From Deltaproteobacteria bacterium (GTDB lineage: Bacteria; Desulfobacterota; DSM-4660; Desulfatiglandales; HGW-15), in contig JAGVAP010000072.1 of the NCBI GenBank assembly GCA_020060215.1, positions 1 to 64,000 on the forward strand: DNA of 64,000 nt, in the 5' to 3' direction. Numbering within the stretch: the first letter of the stretch is position 1; each line of letters opens with the position of its first letter. The position numbers and the translations under genes were made by a program. Below, piece after piece: positions 35,969 through 45,325 of this stretch. The notes below the pieces were generated by a model, which was not told the DNA's origin, searched no databases, and was given only the letters and a program-made list of their open reading frames with translations.

Positions 35969-38212
35969 ATGCCGGATTACCTAGAAGCCGAGAACCAGGA
36001 TCGAAGAAGACGCCGCAGGGAGCGGTATATCATCGGACTTCTCCTGGTGGTGGTCGTCGTGCTGACCACCTATCTTGGAATGAACGTCTTCGATCTGGGG
36101 GTAGAGCTGCCTACCACGGACACGATCCTGGTCTTTGCCCTCATCAATCTGAACGTCATCCTCCTGCTTCTTCTCCTTTTCCTCACCGTGAGGAACGTCG
36201 TCAAGCTCCTCTTCGAGAGGAGAAAGAACCTGATGGGGGCCAGGCTGCGCACGAAGCTGGTCGCGGCCTTCGTCAGCCTTTCCTTGCTGCCCACGGTGGT
36301 CCTCTTCTTCGTTTCCGTTCAGTTCATCTCCACGTCGATCGAGTACTGGTTCAATCTGCCCATCGAGCGATCCCTCCGGACATCCCTGGAGATCGGCCAG
36401 GGATTTTACAGCCGGACCACAGAGGAGATCCTGGCCTGCGGGAACACCCTGAGCGGCATCGTTTCACACGGCGGGTATCTGGCCCCTAGCCGCAGGGAGG
36501 ATCTGAACAAGCTCATCGACGAGCGGAGGGTGCAGCATCGCATCGACTCCATCAGGGCCTTTTCAAGGAACATGGAGCTGCAGGCGGTCTCTCTGGATCA
36601 GAAGATCGACCTGAGCAGCTTTCGAAACCCGGATGCGGACGTGATGAGGAGGAGCATCGAGCAAGGCTCGGAGGGCCATGAGATCCAGTCCTCTCCCTAC
36701 GGCGATCTGGTCAGCGGCATCGTGCCTGTCTTCTCGGCCCAGGACTCCCGGGGGGTGATCGGAGTCATCGTCCTCGAGAAGGTCGTCCCGAGTGCGGTCG
36801 TCAATCGGCTGAATGCGATATCCAGCGGACTCGAGGAATACAAGCAGCTCAAGATGCTGAAGACCCCGATCAAGATCAGCCACATGATCACCTTCTCCAT
36901 CGTCACCCTCCTGATCGTCTTCTCTTCCGTCTGGTTCGGGTTTTTCCTCTCCAAGGGAATCACTGTACCCATCCAGGAACTCGCTGAGGGGACGAATCGG
37001 ATCGCCTCCGGTGACTACGATTTCTTCATCGACCTCGAGGCCCGGGATGAGATTGGGGTCCTGGTGAATTCGTTCAACAGGATGACCCTGGACCTCAAGA
37101 ACAGCAAGAAGCAGCTGGAAGAGGCCAATGAAGAGCTCAGGAAGCGCAACGTCGAGCTCGACCAGAGGCGGCGGTACATGGAGATTGTGCTCGCGAACGT
37201 CGCCGCCGGGGTGATCTCCTTCGACGGAGAAGGAAGGATCCTGACCATCAACAAGTCCGCGGAGAGGATATTCGAGCTGGAGGGGAGGGAAGTCATCGGG
37301 AGACACTATTCCGAGATCATCGGGCAGGAAAGTCTCAAGACCGCGGGGGAGTTTTTTCAGGACCGAAACCTGCTGAAAAGAGGGTTCCTCCAGCGGCAGA
37401 TCCGGTTTAGGGTAGGGGATCGGATCCTTTCCCTCCTGGTCTTTCTCAATGTGCTCCGGGACGACCGAGGCAGATACCTGGGACTGGTCGCGGTGTTTGA
37501 GGACCTCACCGAGGTGGAGAAGGCCCATCGCATGGCCGCGTGGCGAGAGGTGGCCAGGCGGATCGCTCATGAGGTCAAGAATCCCCTCACCCCGATCCAG
37601 CTCTCTGCGCAGCGATTGAAAAGGAGATACGGTCACAAGCTCGGAAAAGGCGATGCGAAGGTCTTTCATGAGTGCACGAACATGATCGTCGATCAGGTGG
37701 AGGAGCTGAAGCGGCTCGTGAATGAGTTTTCCAGTTACGCCCGAATGCCTTCTTCCAGTCCGGCCCCCAACGACCTGAACCAGATCGTCCAGGAGTCCGT
37801 CAGCCTCTACCGGGAATCCCACAAACACGTGAACATCGTCCTTCGCGAATCCAAGGAGTTGCCTGTCTTGAATCTCGACCGGGAACAGATGAAAAGGGCC
37901 ATGATCAACCTCCTGGACAATGCGCTGGATGCGGTCGAGGGAGGCGGGGAGATCCACGTACACCTGCATTATGACCAGGAGGATGAGAAGGCGAGAATCG
38001 AGGTCACCGACAACGGGAACGGGATCCCCCCTGAGCACAAGATGCGCCTCTTTGAACCCTATTTCTCCACCAAGAAGCACGGCACCGGCCTGGGTCTGGC
38101 CATTGTGAACACCATCATCAGCGATCACCATGGTTCGATCAGCGTGCACGACAATCACCCCAAGGGGACTCGGTTCATCATCGAGCTCCCTGCCAAACCT
38201 CAGGCGGTGTGA
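35969..38212 (+). CDS. NtrY-type sensor histidine kinase
   Basis: A 747-residue membrane kinase. Layout in order: two to three N-terminal membrane segments (about residues 13-120), a periplasmic stretch, another membrane segment (about 300-330), HAMP linker, PAS domain (about 395-500), HisKA with the phospho-accepting His534 in RRIAHEVKNPLTP, and HATPase_c with MINLLDNALDAVEGGG, VTDNGNGIPPEHK and GTGLGLAIVNTI. This is the NtrY arrangement. The usual response regulator NtrX does not follow; waaA overlaps its stop instead. It may act on an RpoN-dependent regulator encoded elsewhere. Confidence 0.9.
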   Translation: MPDYLEAENQDRRRRRRERYIIGLLLVVVVVLTTYLGMNVFDLGVELPTTDTILVFALINLNVILLLLLLFLTVRNVVKLLFERRKNLMGARLRTKLVAAFVSLSLLPTVVLFFVSVQFISTSIEYWFNLPIERSLRTSLEIGQGFYSRTTEEILACGNTLSGIVSHGGYLAPSRREDLNKLIDERRVQHRIDSIRAFSRNMELQAVSLDQKIDLSSFRNPDADVMRRSIEQGSEGHEIQSSPYGDLVSGIVPVFSAQDSRGVIGVIVLEKVVPSAVVNRLNAISSGLEEYKQLKMLKTPIKISHMITFSIVTLLIVFSSVWFGFFLSKGITVPIQELAEGTNRIASGDYDFFIDLEARDEIGVLVNSFNRMTLDLKNSKKQLEEANEELRKRNVELDQRRRYMEIVLANVAAGVISFDGEGRILTINKSAERIFELEGREVIGRHYSEIIGQESLKTAGEFFQDRNLLKRGFLQRQIRFRVGDRILSLLVFLNVLRDDRGRYLGLVAVFEDLTEVEKAHRMAAWREVARRIAHEVKNPLTPIQLSAQRLKRRYGHKLGKGDAKVFHECTNMIVDQVEELKRLVNEFSSYARMPSSSPAPNDLNQIVQESVSLYRESHKHVNIVLRESKELPVLNLDREQMKRAMINLLDNALDAVEGGGEIHVHLHYDQEDEKARIEVTDNGNGIPPEHKMRLFEPYFSTKKHGTGLGLAIVNTIISDHHGSISVHDNHPKGTRFIIELPAKPQAV

Positions 38213-39468
38213 TGATCGATCGGCTCCTCTTCCTGCTCTATCACGGCCTATGGAGCCTCGCCGCAGTCCCGCTCAAGCTCTTCGCCCGGAAATCGCACAC
38301 CCTTTCGGAGAGGCTGGCCGCAGGAATTCCCCCTCGCAGGCTGGGGCCCGGCTCGCTCTGGGTGCATGCCCTGTCGGTCGGGGAGGTGAACTCCGCAGTC
38401 CCCCTCGTCAAGGCCCTCAGGGAACAATACCCGGCCAGGTGCATCGTATTCACGGCAGCCACTCGCCAGGGGCTGGAGATCGCACGCGCCGAACTGGAAT
38501 CCGTGGCCGACTGGGTCCTCAGGATGCCCATGGACTTCTGGTCGCCCATGCGGCGGCTGATCCGGTTCATCGATCCGGGCCGGTTCATCCTGGTCGAGAC
38601 CGATCTATGGCCCGGGTTTCTCCGCATGTTGAAGAGCAGAGGGGTCCCGGTCCTGCTTGTGAACGGCCGCATCTCCCCCGGCACATTCGACGGCTACAGG
38701 AGGTTCCCTTTCCTGGTCAAGCGGATGCTCTTTGACAACGTGGACCTCTGTCTCATGCAGTCGGAACTCGATCGCAGGCGGCTGGTGGACGTTGGAATTC
38801 CTCCGGAGAAGGTCGTGACCGTCGGGAACATCAAGTTCGACCGCGAATGGGCGGCCATGGGGTCCGAAGAGCGCGACCGTCTTGCAAAATCCATCGGCCT
38901 TCGTCCGGACGAGGAGATCTGGGTGGCCGGCAGCACCCACAGGGGAGAGGAAGAGATCGTCCTGAGGGTGTTTCTGAAGCTCCGCCTTGATTTTCCAAAC
39001 CTCCGCCTGATCATAGCCCCCAGGAGGATCGAAGAGTCCGGGGAGATCCTCAGGTCGCCGCCGGCCAAGGGTCTCAAGGGGGTGCTCAGGACTTGCCTGG
39101 ATGCCAGGGGAGATTTCGACCTGCTGGTGCTCGACACCATCGGTGAACTGGGGAAGGTCTACGGCATCTGCCGGGTCGCCTTCGTGGGGGGGAGCCTGGT
39201 CCCGGAAGGGGGGCACAATCTCCTCGAGCCTGCAAGCCTGGGCCGTCCCGTCCTGTTCGGGCCTCACACGGAAAGCTTCGTCGCCATGTCCGAGTTGCTC
39301 GTTGAAGCGGAGGGCGGCAGGCAGGTGGAAGACGAGGAGGAGTTGCTCCAGGCCATGAGGGAGCTTCTCTCCGATCCAGTCAAGGCGGAGGCCATGGGAG
39401 AAAACGCAAGGAGATTCGCAGAGAGGAACCGGGGAGCCCTGAAACGTCTGCTGGAGTATATCTCTTGA
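38212..39468 (+). CDS. waaA: 3-deoxy-D-manno-octulosonic acid (Kdo) transferase
   Basis: A 418-residue GT-B glycosyltransferase that adds Kdo from CMP-Kdo to lipid IVA at the inner membrane. An N-terminal membrane anchor (residues 1-25) is followed by LWVHALSVGEVNSAVPLVKAL, the ETDLWPGFL segment, and the C-terminal GGSLVPEGGHNLLEPASLGRPVLFGP sugar-nucleotide region divided over about 26 residues. The start ATG shares one base with the kinase stop codon; a GTG at 38209 is also in frame. Confidence 0.95.
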   Translation: MIDRLLFLLYHGLWSLAAVPLKLFARKSHTLSERLAAGIPPRRLGPGSLWVHALSVGEVNSAVPLVKALREQYPARCIVFTAATRQGLEIARAELESVADWVLRMPMDFWSPMRRLIRFIDPGRFILVETDLWPGFLRMLKSRGVPVLLVNGRISPGTFDGYRRFPFLVKRMLFDNVDLCLMQSELDRRRLVDVGIPPEKVVTVGNIKFDREWAAMGSEERDRLAKSIGLRPDEEIWVAGSTHRGEEEIVLRVFLKLRLDFPNLRLIIAPRRIEESGEILRSPPAKGLKGVLRTCLDARGDFDLLVLDTIGELGKVYGICRVAFVGGSLVPEGGHNLLEPASLGRPVLFGPHTESFVAMSELLVEAEGGRQVEDEEELLQAMRELLSDPVKAEAMGENARRFAERNRGALKRLLEYIS

Positions 39469-39629
39469 GTGAACCCCCACCCCGAGAGTGGGTGACCTCG
39501 GGTGACACCCCGGACGTTCGGGGACTCCACCAGAGGTGAGGGTTTGGTGATTAAGCTCCTGTGATCAGGTAAACGATCAGCCAGATCCCCAGCAGACCTA
39601 CCGCCAGGGTTGGGCCCTCTTGGAACCCC

Positions 39630-40001
39630 TCAACCCTCCGTCTCGTCCACGTAGTTCTCCAGACGAAATCTCGGGGAACAGACGCAGTAGAAGATGAGGT
39701 CTTCACGGCCGGTGTTCCTGATGCGCTGCAGGGCGTCAGGCGGGATTCGAACGACATCTCCCTCCGTGACCCTGGTGGGTTCGATCCCCTGGACTTCCAC
39801 CAAGCCCGTGCCGGATACGATGACGTAGCGCTCCGAGGTCCCCTTCACCCGGTGCCACCTCGTCGTGACCCCTGGTTCGACCCGGGCCCGGGCGATGGAA
39901 ACCGCCTCATCTCCTGGGTCATTGGCCACCTCGAGGATCAGGCAACCCTCCGGCGTTCTCATCTCGCGCGACTCATTCCCCCTCTTCACTTCCGTTTTCA
40001 A
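39630..40001 (-). CDS. Cupin-domain protein
   Basis: About 123 residues forming a single cupin barrel: VEPGVTTRWHRVKGTSERYVIVSG supplies the first metal-binding motif and GDVVRIPPDALQRIRNTG the second. The His and Glu metal ligands are partly present, so metal binding is likely. Substrate unknown. A perfect CAGGAGGT lies upstream of a TTG at 40001, which I take as start; the frame is open to an ATG at 40070. The 39469-39629 gap holds no clear gene. Confidence 0.75.
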   Translation of the reverse strand: MKTEVKRGNESREMRTPEGCLILEVANDPGDEAVSIARARVEPGVTTRWHRVKGTSERYVIVSGTGLVEVQGIEPTRVTEGDVVRIPPDALQRIRNTGREDLIFYCVCSPRFRLENYVDETEG

Positions 40002-40087
40002 GATACCGGGACCTCCTGAATATGGTTTACCAGATACTACTCCCATTGTATAAGCATCTTCAACCAGCATGAGAACGGGGGTAATGA

Positions 40088-40624
40088 ATGATCAGAAGCC
40101 TCAATGGGAAGAGTCCAAGAATAGCAACATCCGCATTCGTGAGTGAAGCGGCCTATGTGATCGGAGATGTGGTGATCGGAGAAAACTCCAACGTCATGCC
40201 CGGTGCGGTCATCCGCGGCGATATGGGGAGCATCACCATCGGTTCATACGTCTCCGTCGAAGACAATTGCGTGATCCATTCGGGATCGCCGCACGGGCCG
40301 TCCAAAGACGTCACGATCGGCAACAGGGTGCTGATCGGTCATGGCGCAGTCATGAATTGCCGCAGCATCGGAGATCACGTGCTGATCGGCATGAACGCGA
40401 CCCTTCTGCACGATGCCGAAATCGGGAACTACTGCATCGTCGCAGCATGCGCCCTCGTAAGGCAGGGCATGAAGGTCCCCGACAGGTCATTCGTCGTCGG
40501 CATCCCGGGAAAGATCGCAGGGCCTCCCTCCGAGGACCAGCTGTGGTGGGTGGACGGCGGGGTACAGGACTACGAGGAGCTCATCCAGCTCTATAAGAGA
40601 GAGGATGAGAAGTTGAGAAGCTGA
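40088..40624 (+). CDS. Gamma-class carbonic anhydrase-like hexapeptide protein
   Basis: A 178-residue left-handed beta-helix protein with repeated hexapeptides such as VIGDVV, VIGENS and VLIGHG. His residues in CVIHSG and IGHGAVMN sit where the gamma-carbonic anhydrase zinc ligands fall. Family members are zinc hydratases or related acyltransferase-like proteins (YrdA/CaiE/PaaY). Transcribed divergently from the cupin gene with only 17-86 bases between them. Confidence 0.87.
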   Translation: MIRSLNGKSPRIATSAFVSEAAYVIGDVVIGENSNVMPGAVIRGDMGSITIGSYVSVEDNCVIHSGSPHGPSKDVTIGNRVLIGHGAVMNCRSIGDHVLIGMNATLLHDAEIGNYCIVAACALVRQGMKVPDRSFVVGIPGKIAGPPSEDQLWWVDGGVQDYEELIQLYKREDEKLRS

Positions 40625-40660
40625 GAGGTTGCGACTGCGCCAAAGGGCACACCGAAGTCG

Positions 40661-40719
40661 GCCACGAAGACACGAAGGCATTGGAGAGGCATCTTGCTTC
40701 GTGTCTTTGTCTCTTTGGG
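40661..40719. repeat. GCCACGAAGACACGAAG inverted repeat
   Basis: GCCACGAAGACACGAAG is mirrored by CTTCGTGTCTTTGTCTC within 60 bases, between converging genes. Same family as 35148-35211 and 63848-63874. Confidence 0.6.
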
Positions 40720-40727
40720 GCAGGTCT

Positions 40728-41369
40728 TCAGAGCTCCCTGACGAGCCTCGCCATCCCCGGGCACCCGATCTGTGATTCAAAATAGGGATCGCGCCTCTCA
40801 TCCAGAATCCGGAACCCGTGCTTTTGATAGGCACGGAGGGCGGGCTCGTTCCCGATGTAGATGTTTATCTGGGCCCGGCGAAAACCCAGTTCGCGGCCTG
40901 CCTCGATCATCTCCTCCAGCAGCCTGTCCACGATCCCTCTCCGACGAAACTCGGGAAGCGTCGCCACACTCTCGATCACCCAGGCTCCCTCCAGCGTTGG
41001 CGGAACACAGTCGACGATCCTCGGCTGACCGGTCTCACGGGTCTTTTCCTGGCGCTGGATTCCGCTCGCCCTGAATGCCTCCGGAAGGGCCAGGGAAAGC
41101 GCGGGATACCCGAGGCCGACAGGATCGTACCCCCCGATGCCCGCGGCCGGGCAGCCCCCCACCTCGGCCACGCGGAAGCAGCAATAGTGAAAGAGATGCC
41201 GGTTCACGGTCTTGGCGAGACGCTCGAAAAAGGCGAGGCATCTCTCTTCCGGTTCAGCCAGGATCACCTCCCATATCCCTTTCCGCACATGGGCCCGTCC
41301 GGCGGCCAGCATGACCCAGGCGATGAAGCCGGCATCTTCGGGCCCTGCCTGACGAGTCACGACTCTCAT
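40728..41369 (-). CDS. GNAT-family N-acetyltransferase
   Basis: A 213-residue acetyltransferase with the acetyl-CoA-binding block VATLPEFRRRGIVDRLLEEM and a C-terminal NEPALRAYQKHGF segment, both typical of GNAT motifs A and B. It would transfer an acetyl group to a small molecule or protein; the substrate is unknown. GGAGGT lies seven bases before the ATG at 41369, which decides the start. It is 36 bases downstream of lpdA and may be in that operon. Confidence 0.85.
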   Translation of the reverse strand: MRVVTRQAGPEDAGFIAWVMLAAGRAHVRKGIWEVILAEPEERCLAFFERLAKTVNRHLFHYCCFRVAEVGGCPAAGIGGYDPVGLGYPALSLALPEAFRASGIQRQEKTRETGQPRIVDCVPPTLEGAWVIESVATLPEFRRRGIVDRLLEEMIEAGRELGFRRAQINIYIGNEPALRAYQKHGFRILDERRDPYFESQIGCPGMARLVREL

Positions 41370-41404
41370 GGGGTATACCTCCACCTGTCCGGGTAGGGGG
41401 TCAA

Positions 41405-42835
41405 CTATTCGCCCTTGCTCCGTGGCAGGATGTGGGTGGAGCTCCCCAGAAAGCGGTCGGCCGCCTCCTGGAGCGTCTCCGTGAGCGTCGGGTGAGGGTG
41501 GACGCTCAAGGCGACATCGCTCGCCAGCGCGCCCATCTCCACGGCCAGCACCCCTTCCGCGATCAACCCTTCGGTATCGTGTCCGACGATCCCCACGCCG
41601 AGGAGTCTGCCTGTCTCCTGATCGATCATCAGCTTGGTCAGCCCATCCTGCTCACCCATGCTGGTGGCCCTGCCCGAGAACTTCCATGGGAAACGCTCGA
41701 CCGCGACCTTGCGTTTCCGCTGCCGGGCCTGGCTCTCGGTCAGGCCGCACCAGGCGATCTGGGGCTCCGTATAGACCACCGCAGGCATGGCCTGTACATC
41801 GTAGGCCGAAGGCTCCCCTTTGATCGCCTCGGCAGCCACCTTCCCTTCCCGGAAGGCCTTGTGTGCAAGCAGAGGTCCGCCGGCCACGTCGCCGATCGCA
41901 TAGATCCGCTCGTCCGAGGTGCGACGCTGCTCGTCCACGGCGATGTACCCTTTCTCATCCACCTTCACTCGGGTCTTGTCCAGCCCCAGTTCCGCGGAGT
42001 TCGGCGTTCGGCCGACGGCGACCAGGACCCTGTCGAAGACCTGGTTCGGCTCCCGGATCTCCCCTTCCAGCGTCACCTCCACCTTGCTGTCCGTCTCCTT
42101 CATGGACCTGGTCCTGGTATTGAAGTGGATGTCCTCGAACAGCTCTTTCAGCCTGCGGGAGAGCGGCACCACCAGGTCGGGGTCCGCGCCTCTCAGAAGG
42201 ACATCGCTTCGAACCGCCAGTGAGACCCGTGAACCGAGGGAGGCATAGACTGTGCCCATCTCGAGAGCCACATAACCGCCCCCCACCACCAGCAGCCTTT
42301 CGGGGATGTCCGCCAGATCCAGTGCGCCGTCCGAATCCATGATGCGCCCCCCTTTCCGGAAGGTGATTCCGGGAAGGGACTGGCTCCTGGATCCGGTCGC
42401 GATGACGGCGTGCTTGAACTGGATGCGCCGTATGTCCGAGTGTTCGAGCCTCACCCGGTCCGATCCCTCGAAGGCCGCTCTCCCCTTCACGAGCTGAACG
42501 CCCCTTTTTTTGCAGAGGGTCACCAAGCCGTCGGCCATATCGTTGATGACCTCGTCCTTCCAGGAACGTAACCGGTCAAGATCGATCCTGGGCGGGTCAA
42601 AGGCAATCCCCATGGATTCGGACCTTCGCGCCTTCTGAATGAGATCGGAGATGTGCAGCAGGGTCTTGGAAGGTATGCACCCGCGGAAAAGACATTCCCC
42701 GCCGGGCCTCGACTCCATGTCCACCATGGCGACTTCCATCCCCAGATCCGCGGCTCGAAAGGCGGCGGCATAACCGCCGGGTCCCCCGCCGATGACGAGG
42801 ATCTCGGTCTGCTCCGTCAACTCACCCATGACCAT
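41405..42835 (-). CDS. lpdA: Dihydrolipoyl dehydrogenase (E3)
   Basis: A 476-residue flavoprotein disulfide reductase. It has the FAD-binding GGGPGGYAAAFRAADLG near residues 16-32, the redox-active Cys48 and Cys53 in GGECLFRGCIPSKTLL, an NAD-binding GGGYVALEMG and the C-terminal SVHPHPTLTE with the catalytic His. It re-oxidises the lipoyl arm of E2. GGAGGAGC precedes the ATG. It is separated from E2 by a 190-base gap containing a palindromic element. Confidence 0.95.
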   Translation of the reverse strand: MVMGELTEQTEILVIGGGPGGYAAAFRAADLGMEVAMVDMESRPGGECLFRGCIPSKTLLHISDLIQKARRSESMGIAFDPPRIDLDRLRSWKDEVINDMADGLVTLCKKRGVQLVKGRAAFEGSDRVRLEHSDIRRIQFKHAVIATGSRSQSLPGITFRKGGRIMDSDGALDLADIPERLLVVGGGYVALEMGTVYASLGSRVSLAVRSDVLLRGADPDLVVPLSRRLKELFEDIHFNTRTRSMKETDSKVEVTLEGEIREPNQVFDRVLVAVGRTPNSAELGLDKTRVKVDEKGYIAVDEQRRTSDERIYAIGDVAGGPLLAHKAFREGKVAAEAIKGEPSAYDVQAMPAVVYTEPQIAWCGLTESQARQRKRKVAVERFPWKFSGRATSMGEQDGLTKLMIDQETGRLLGVGIVGHDTEGLIAEGVLAVEMGALASDVALSVHPHPTLTETLQEAADRFLGSSTHILPRSKGE

Positions 42836-42851
42836 AGGAATGCTCCTCCGA

Positions 42852-43008
42852 TCTCACGCAAAGGCGCAAAGACGCAATGGCTTTGAGAACAGAAAAACTT
42901 CCGCCGCAAAGAATGTTTAAGTCTTCTGCACTCATCAAAGCGGAAACCCTTCCTTTGCGCCAAATTTTTCTTCTTTTCACCCTGGCGTCTTTGCGCCTTT
43001 GCGTGAGA
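42852..43008. repeat. 157-bp MITE-like element with perfect 24-bp terminal inverted repeats
   Basis: Bases 42852-42875 (beginning TCTCACGCAAAGGCGC) are exactly reverse-complementary to 42985-43008. The 109-base interior carries no gene but includes related CGCAAAG/CTTTGCG strings, so the whole can fold into a long hairpin. It lies between the E2 and E3 genes of the dehydrogenase cluster. Confidence 0.75.
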
Positions 43009-43028
43009 CCTCTTCTCCTGGACCTGCC

Positions 43029-44333
43029 TCACATCACCATCAGCATCTTCTCCGGGTCGCCCATGGCCTCCGAGAAGATGGCGAGGAACTCCAAGGCGTC
43101 GGCCCCGTCCAGGATCCGGTGGTCGATGCCGAGGACCACGGGCATGATCAGCCGCGGCACGATCTCCTGCCTGCCCCCTTTCTCCCTGACGGCCGGCTGC
43201 CATCGCGCGGAGCCCATCCCGAGGATGGCGACCTCGGGGTAGTTGATGATGGGCGCGAAGTATCCCCCGCCCATGGGCCCGACATTCGTGATCGTGAAGG
43301 TCCCCCCTCTCATCTCATCGAGGGTGGCCTTGCGGCTGCGGGTCCGCTCGACCAGGTCCTTCAGCTCGACCGCGATCTCGGTGATGCTCTTCCGGTCCAC
43401 ATCCCGGAGCACAGGAACGATCAGGCCGTCTTCCGTGTTGACCGCCACGCCGATGTGATAGTAGTGCTTCACGATGTATTCGCCGGCCTCGGTGTCCAGG
43501 GAGGCGTTGAACCGGGGAGACGACCTCAACGCTGCGGCGGCGGCCTTGAGCGCGAACACCGTGAAGGTCAGTCTTCCCCCCTCGGCCTCGATCTCCGCCC
43601 TGTGTTTCTTGATGAAGCCGTCCAGCAGCGTCACGTCCACCTCTCCCATGCTGTTCACGTGGGGAATCTGCGACCACGCCCTCGCCATCTGCTTTGCGGT
43701 CGCCCTTCGGATGGAGCGCAGGGGAACCTTCTCTACCGGGCCCCATTTCGAGAAGTCGGGCAATTCCGGGACCTCGACCTCCAGCGGCCGTCCGGGTTTT
43801 TCCCTCTCCTCCGGCGGTTTCTCCTTCTTCTCGACCTTTTTCCCTTCCGCAAACGACCTGACGTCCTCGTCGGTCACCCGGCCTCCGGGACCGCTGCCGT
43901 CCACCTGCCTGATATCCACCTTCAGCTCCCGCGCAAGACGCCGGGTGGAAGGTGCCGCGGCAACAGGTCCTTCTTCCGCCCGAGGACGTGGCGGCTTTTC
44001 AGAAGGAGCCGCCCGCTCCCTTTTCTCCACCTGCGGTTTTTCGACCTTGCTGGGTTCCGCCTTCGGCATCTCTTCCTGGGGCAAGCCCTCCTTTTCGGCC
44101 ACGTCGAAGAAGATGAGCTCCTGGCCGACCTTGACCGTGTCGCCGGGCCTGACCAGGATCTTCTTCACCTTGCCGGTGTACGGAGAAGGGATCTCCACCG
44201 CGGCCTTGTCCGTCTCCACTTCCAGGATGGGGTTTCCCTCCTGGACGTCGTCTCCTTCCGAAACGAGGACCTGGAGCACCTCGCCCTCATGGATCCCTTC
44301 CCCCAGGTCGGGGAGCTTGAATGCCTTTGCCAT
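43029..44333 (-). CDS. 2-oxoacid dehydrogenase dihydrolipoamide acyltransferase (E2)
   Basis: A 434-residue protein with one N-terminal lipoyl domain (lipoylated Lys43 in ETDKAAVEIPS), a Pro/Glu/Lys-rich linker, an E3-binding domain (RRLARELKVDIRQVDGSGPGGR) split at about residue 140-165, a second linker and the C-terminal catalytic domain with DHRILDGADALEFL. It carries acyl groups from E1 to CoA. GGAGG precedes the ATG at 44333. Pyruvate or branched-chain 2-oxoacid specificity cannot be told apart by eye. Confidence 0.93.
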   Translation of the reverse strand: MAKAFKLPDLGEGIHEGEVLQVLVSEGDDVQEGNPILEVETDKAAVEIPSPYTGKVKKILVRPGDTVKVGQELIFFDVAEKEGLPQEEMPKAEPSKVEKPQVEKRERAAPSEKPPRPRAEEGPVAAAPSTRRLARELKVDIRQVDGSGPGGRVTDEDVRSFAEGKKVEKKEKPPEEREKPGRPLEVEVPELPDFSKWGPVEKVPLRSIRRATAKQMARAWSQIPHVNSMGEVDVTLLDGFIKKHRAEIEAEGGRLTFTVFALKAAAAALRSSPRFNASLDTEAGEYIVKHYYHIGVAVNTEDGLIVPVLRDVDRKSITEIAVELKDLVERTRSRKATLDEMRGGTFTITNVGPMGGGYFAPIINYPEVAILGMGSARWQPAVREKGGRQEIVPRLIMPVVLGIDHRILDGADALEFLAIFSEAMGDPEKMLMVM

Positions 44334-44344
44334 CTTCGCCTCCT

Positions 44345-45325
44345 TTACGCACTCAGGGTCTCTTGGGCTGCCTTGACGATCCGATTGGCATGGGGGATGT
44401 AGCTCGTCTCCCACCCGAACAGGGGCATGTGGATATCGAAACCGGTTACACGGGCAATCGGGGCCTCCAGGTGGTAAAAGGCCTGCTCTACGAGTCGGGC
44501 AACCACCTCCGCGCCCGGGCCGAAGCTCCTGGCCGCTTCATGGACCACGAGCGCCCTGCCCGTCTTGCGCACCGATCGTACGAACAGCTCATCATCGAGC
44601 GGCGATACGGTCAGGAGATCGATCACCTCCGGTTCGATCCCATGCCTCTCCTTCAGTTGGGCCGCCGCTTCGAGGGCCGGCCTCATCATGGCCCCGTAGG
44701 AGATGACGGTCAGATCCTTCCCTTCCTGTACCAGCTGGGACCTGCCGATCGGAAGCGTCTCCTCCTCTTCAGGGACCTCCTCGCGGTACGCCCGGTACAC
44801 CGCCTTGGGTTCATAGAAGATCACGGGATCCGGATCGCGTATGGCGCTGATCATCAGGGCACGGGCATTTCGGGGGCCCGATGGGATCACCATCTTAAGC
44901 CCCGGCATATGGGCCCAAAAGGCCTCCCTGCTCTCGGAGTGATGTTCCAGGGCGCGCACCCCCCCGCCATAGGGCGCCCGAAGGACCATCGGCACATGCA
45001 TCCGTCCCTGGGTTCGCCACCGCAAACGCGAGGCATGAGATTCTATGTGATGAAGGGCGATATAGGCGAACCCCGAGAACTGGATCTCGCATACCGGTCT
45101 GAGTCCGTACAGGGCCATGCCCACGGCGAATCCCACGATGCCGGCCTCGGCCAGCGGCGTGTCGAAGACCCTCTCTTCCCCGAACCGTGCCTGGAGGCCT
45201 TCGGTGACCCGGAACACGCCCCCGTTCAGGCCTACGTCCTCGCCGAAAATCACGACCCGGTCATCTTTCTCCAGCTCCTGTCGGAACGCCATGTTCAGCG
45301 CCTGAACCATTGTCATCCTAGGCAT
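44345..45325 (-). CDS. 2-oxoacid dehydrogenase E1 component, beta subunit
   Basis: A 326-residue transketolase-like beta subunit starting MPRMTMVQALNMAFRQEL. It contains GEDVGLNGGVFRVTEGL and, further on, DTPLAEAGIVGFAVGMA, as in PdhB/BkdA2 proteins. It forms the alpha2beta2 E1 that decarboxylates a 2-oxoacid with thiamine diphosphate. The ATG at 45325 has GGAGG six bases upstream and overlaps the alpha-subunit gene by eight bases. Confidence 0.94.
   Translation of the reverse strand: MPRMTMVQALNMAFRQELEKDDRVVIFGEDVGLNGGVFRVTEGLQARFGEERVFDTPLAEAGIVGFAVGMALYGLRPVCEIQFSGFAYIALHHIESHASRLRWRTQGRMHVPMVLRAPYGGGVRALEHHSESREAFWAHMPGLKMVIPSGPRNARALMISAIRDPDPVIFYEPKAVYRAYREEVPEEEETLPIGRSQLVQEGKDLTVISYGAMMRPALEAAAQLKERHGIEPEVIDLLTVSPLDDELFVRSVRKTGRALVVHEAARSFGPGAEVVARLVEQAFYHLEAPIARVTGFDIHMPLFGWETSYIPHANRIVKAAQETLSA

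Noticed and set aside
36563..38158. 531-codon open frame opposite the NtrY kinase
   Set aside because: No start signal or motif, and fully covered by an intact kinase gene.
39551..39632. Short hydrophobic frame after the cupin gene, ending LAVGLLGIWLIVYLITGA
   Set aside because: The sequence looks like a membrane helix, but no ATG, GTG or TTG with a ribosome site exists in frame close by; only a CTG start would work.
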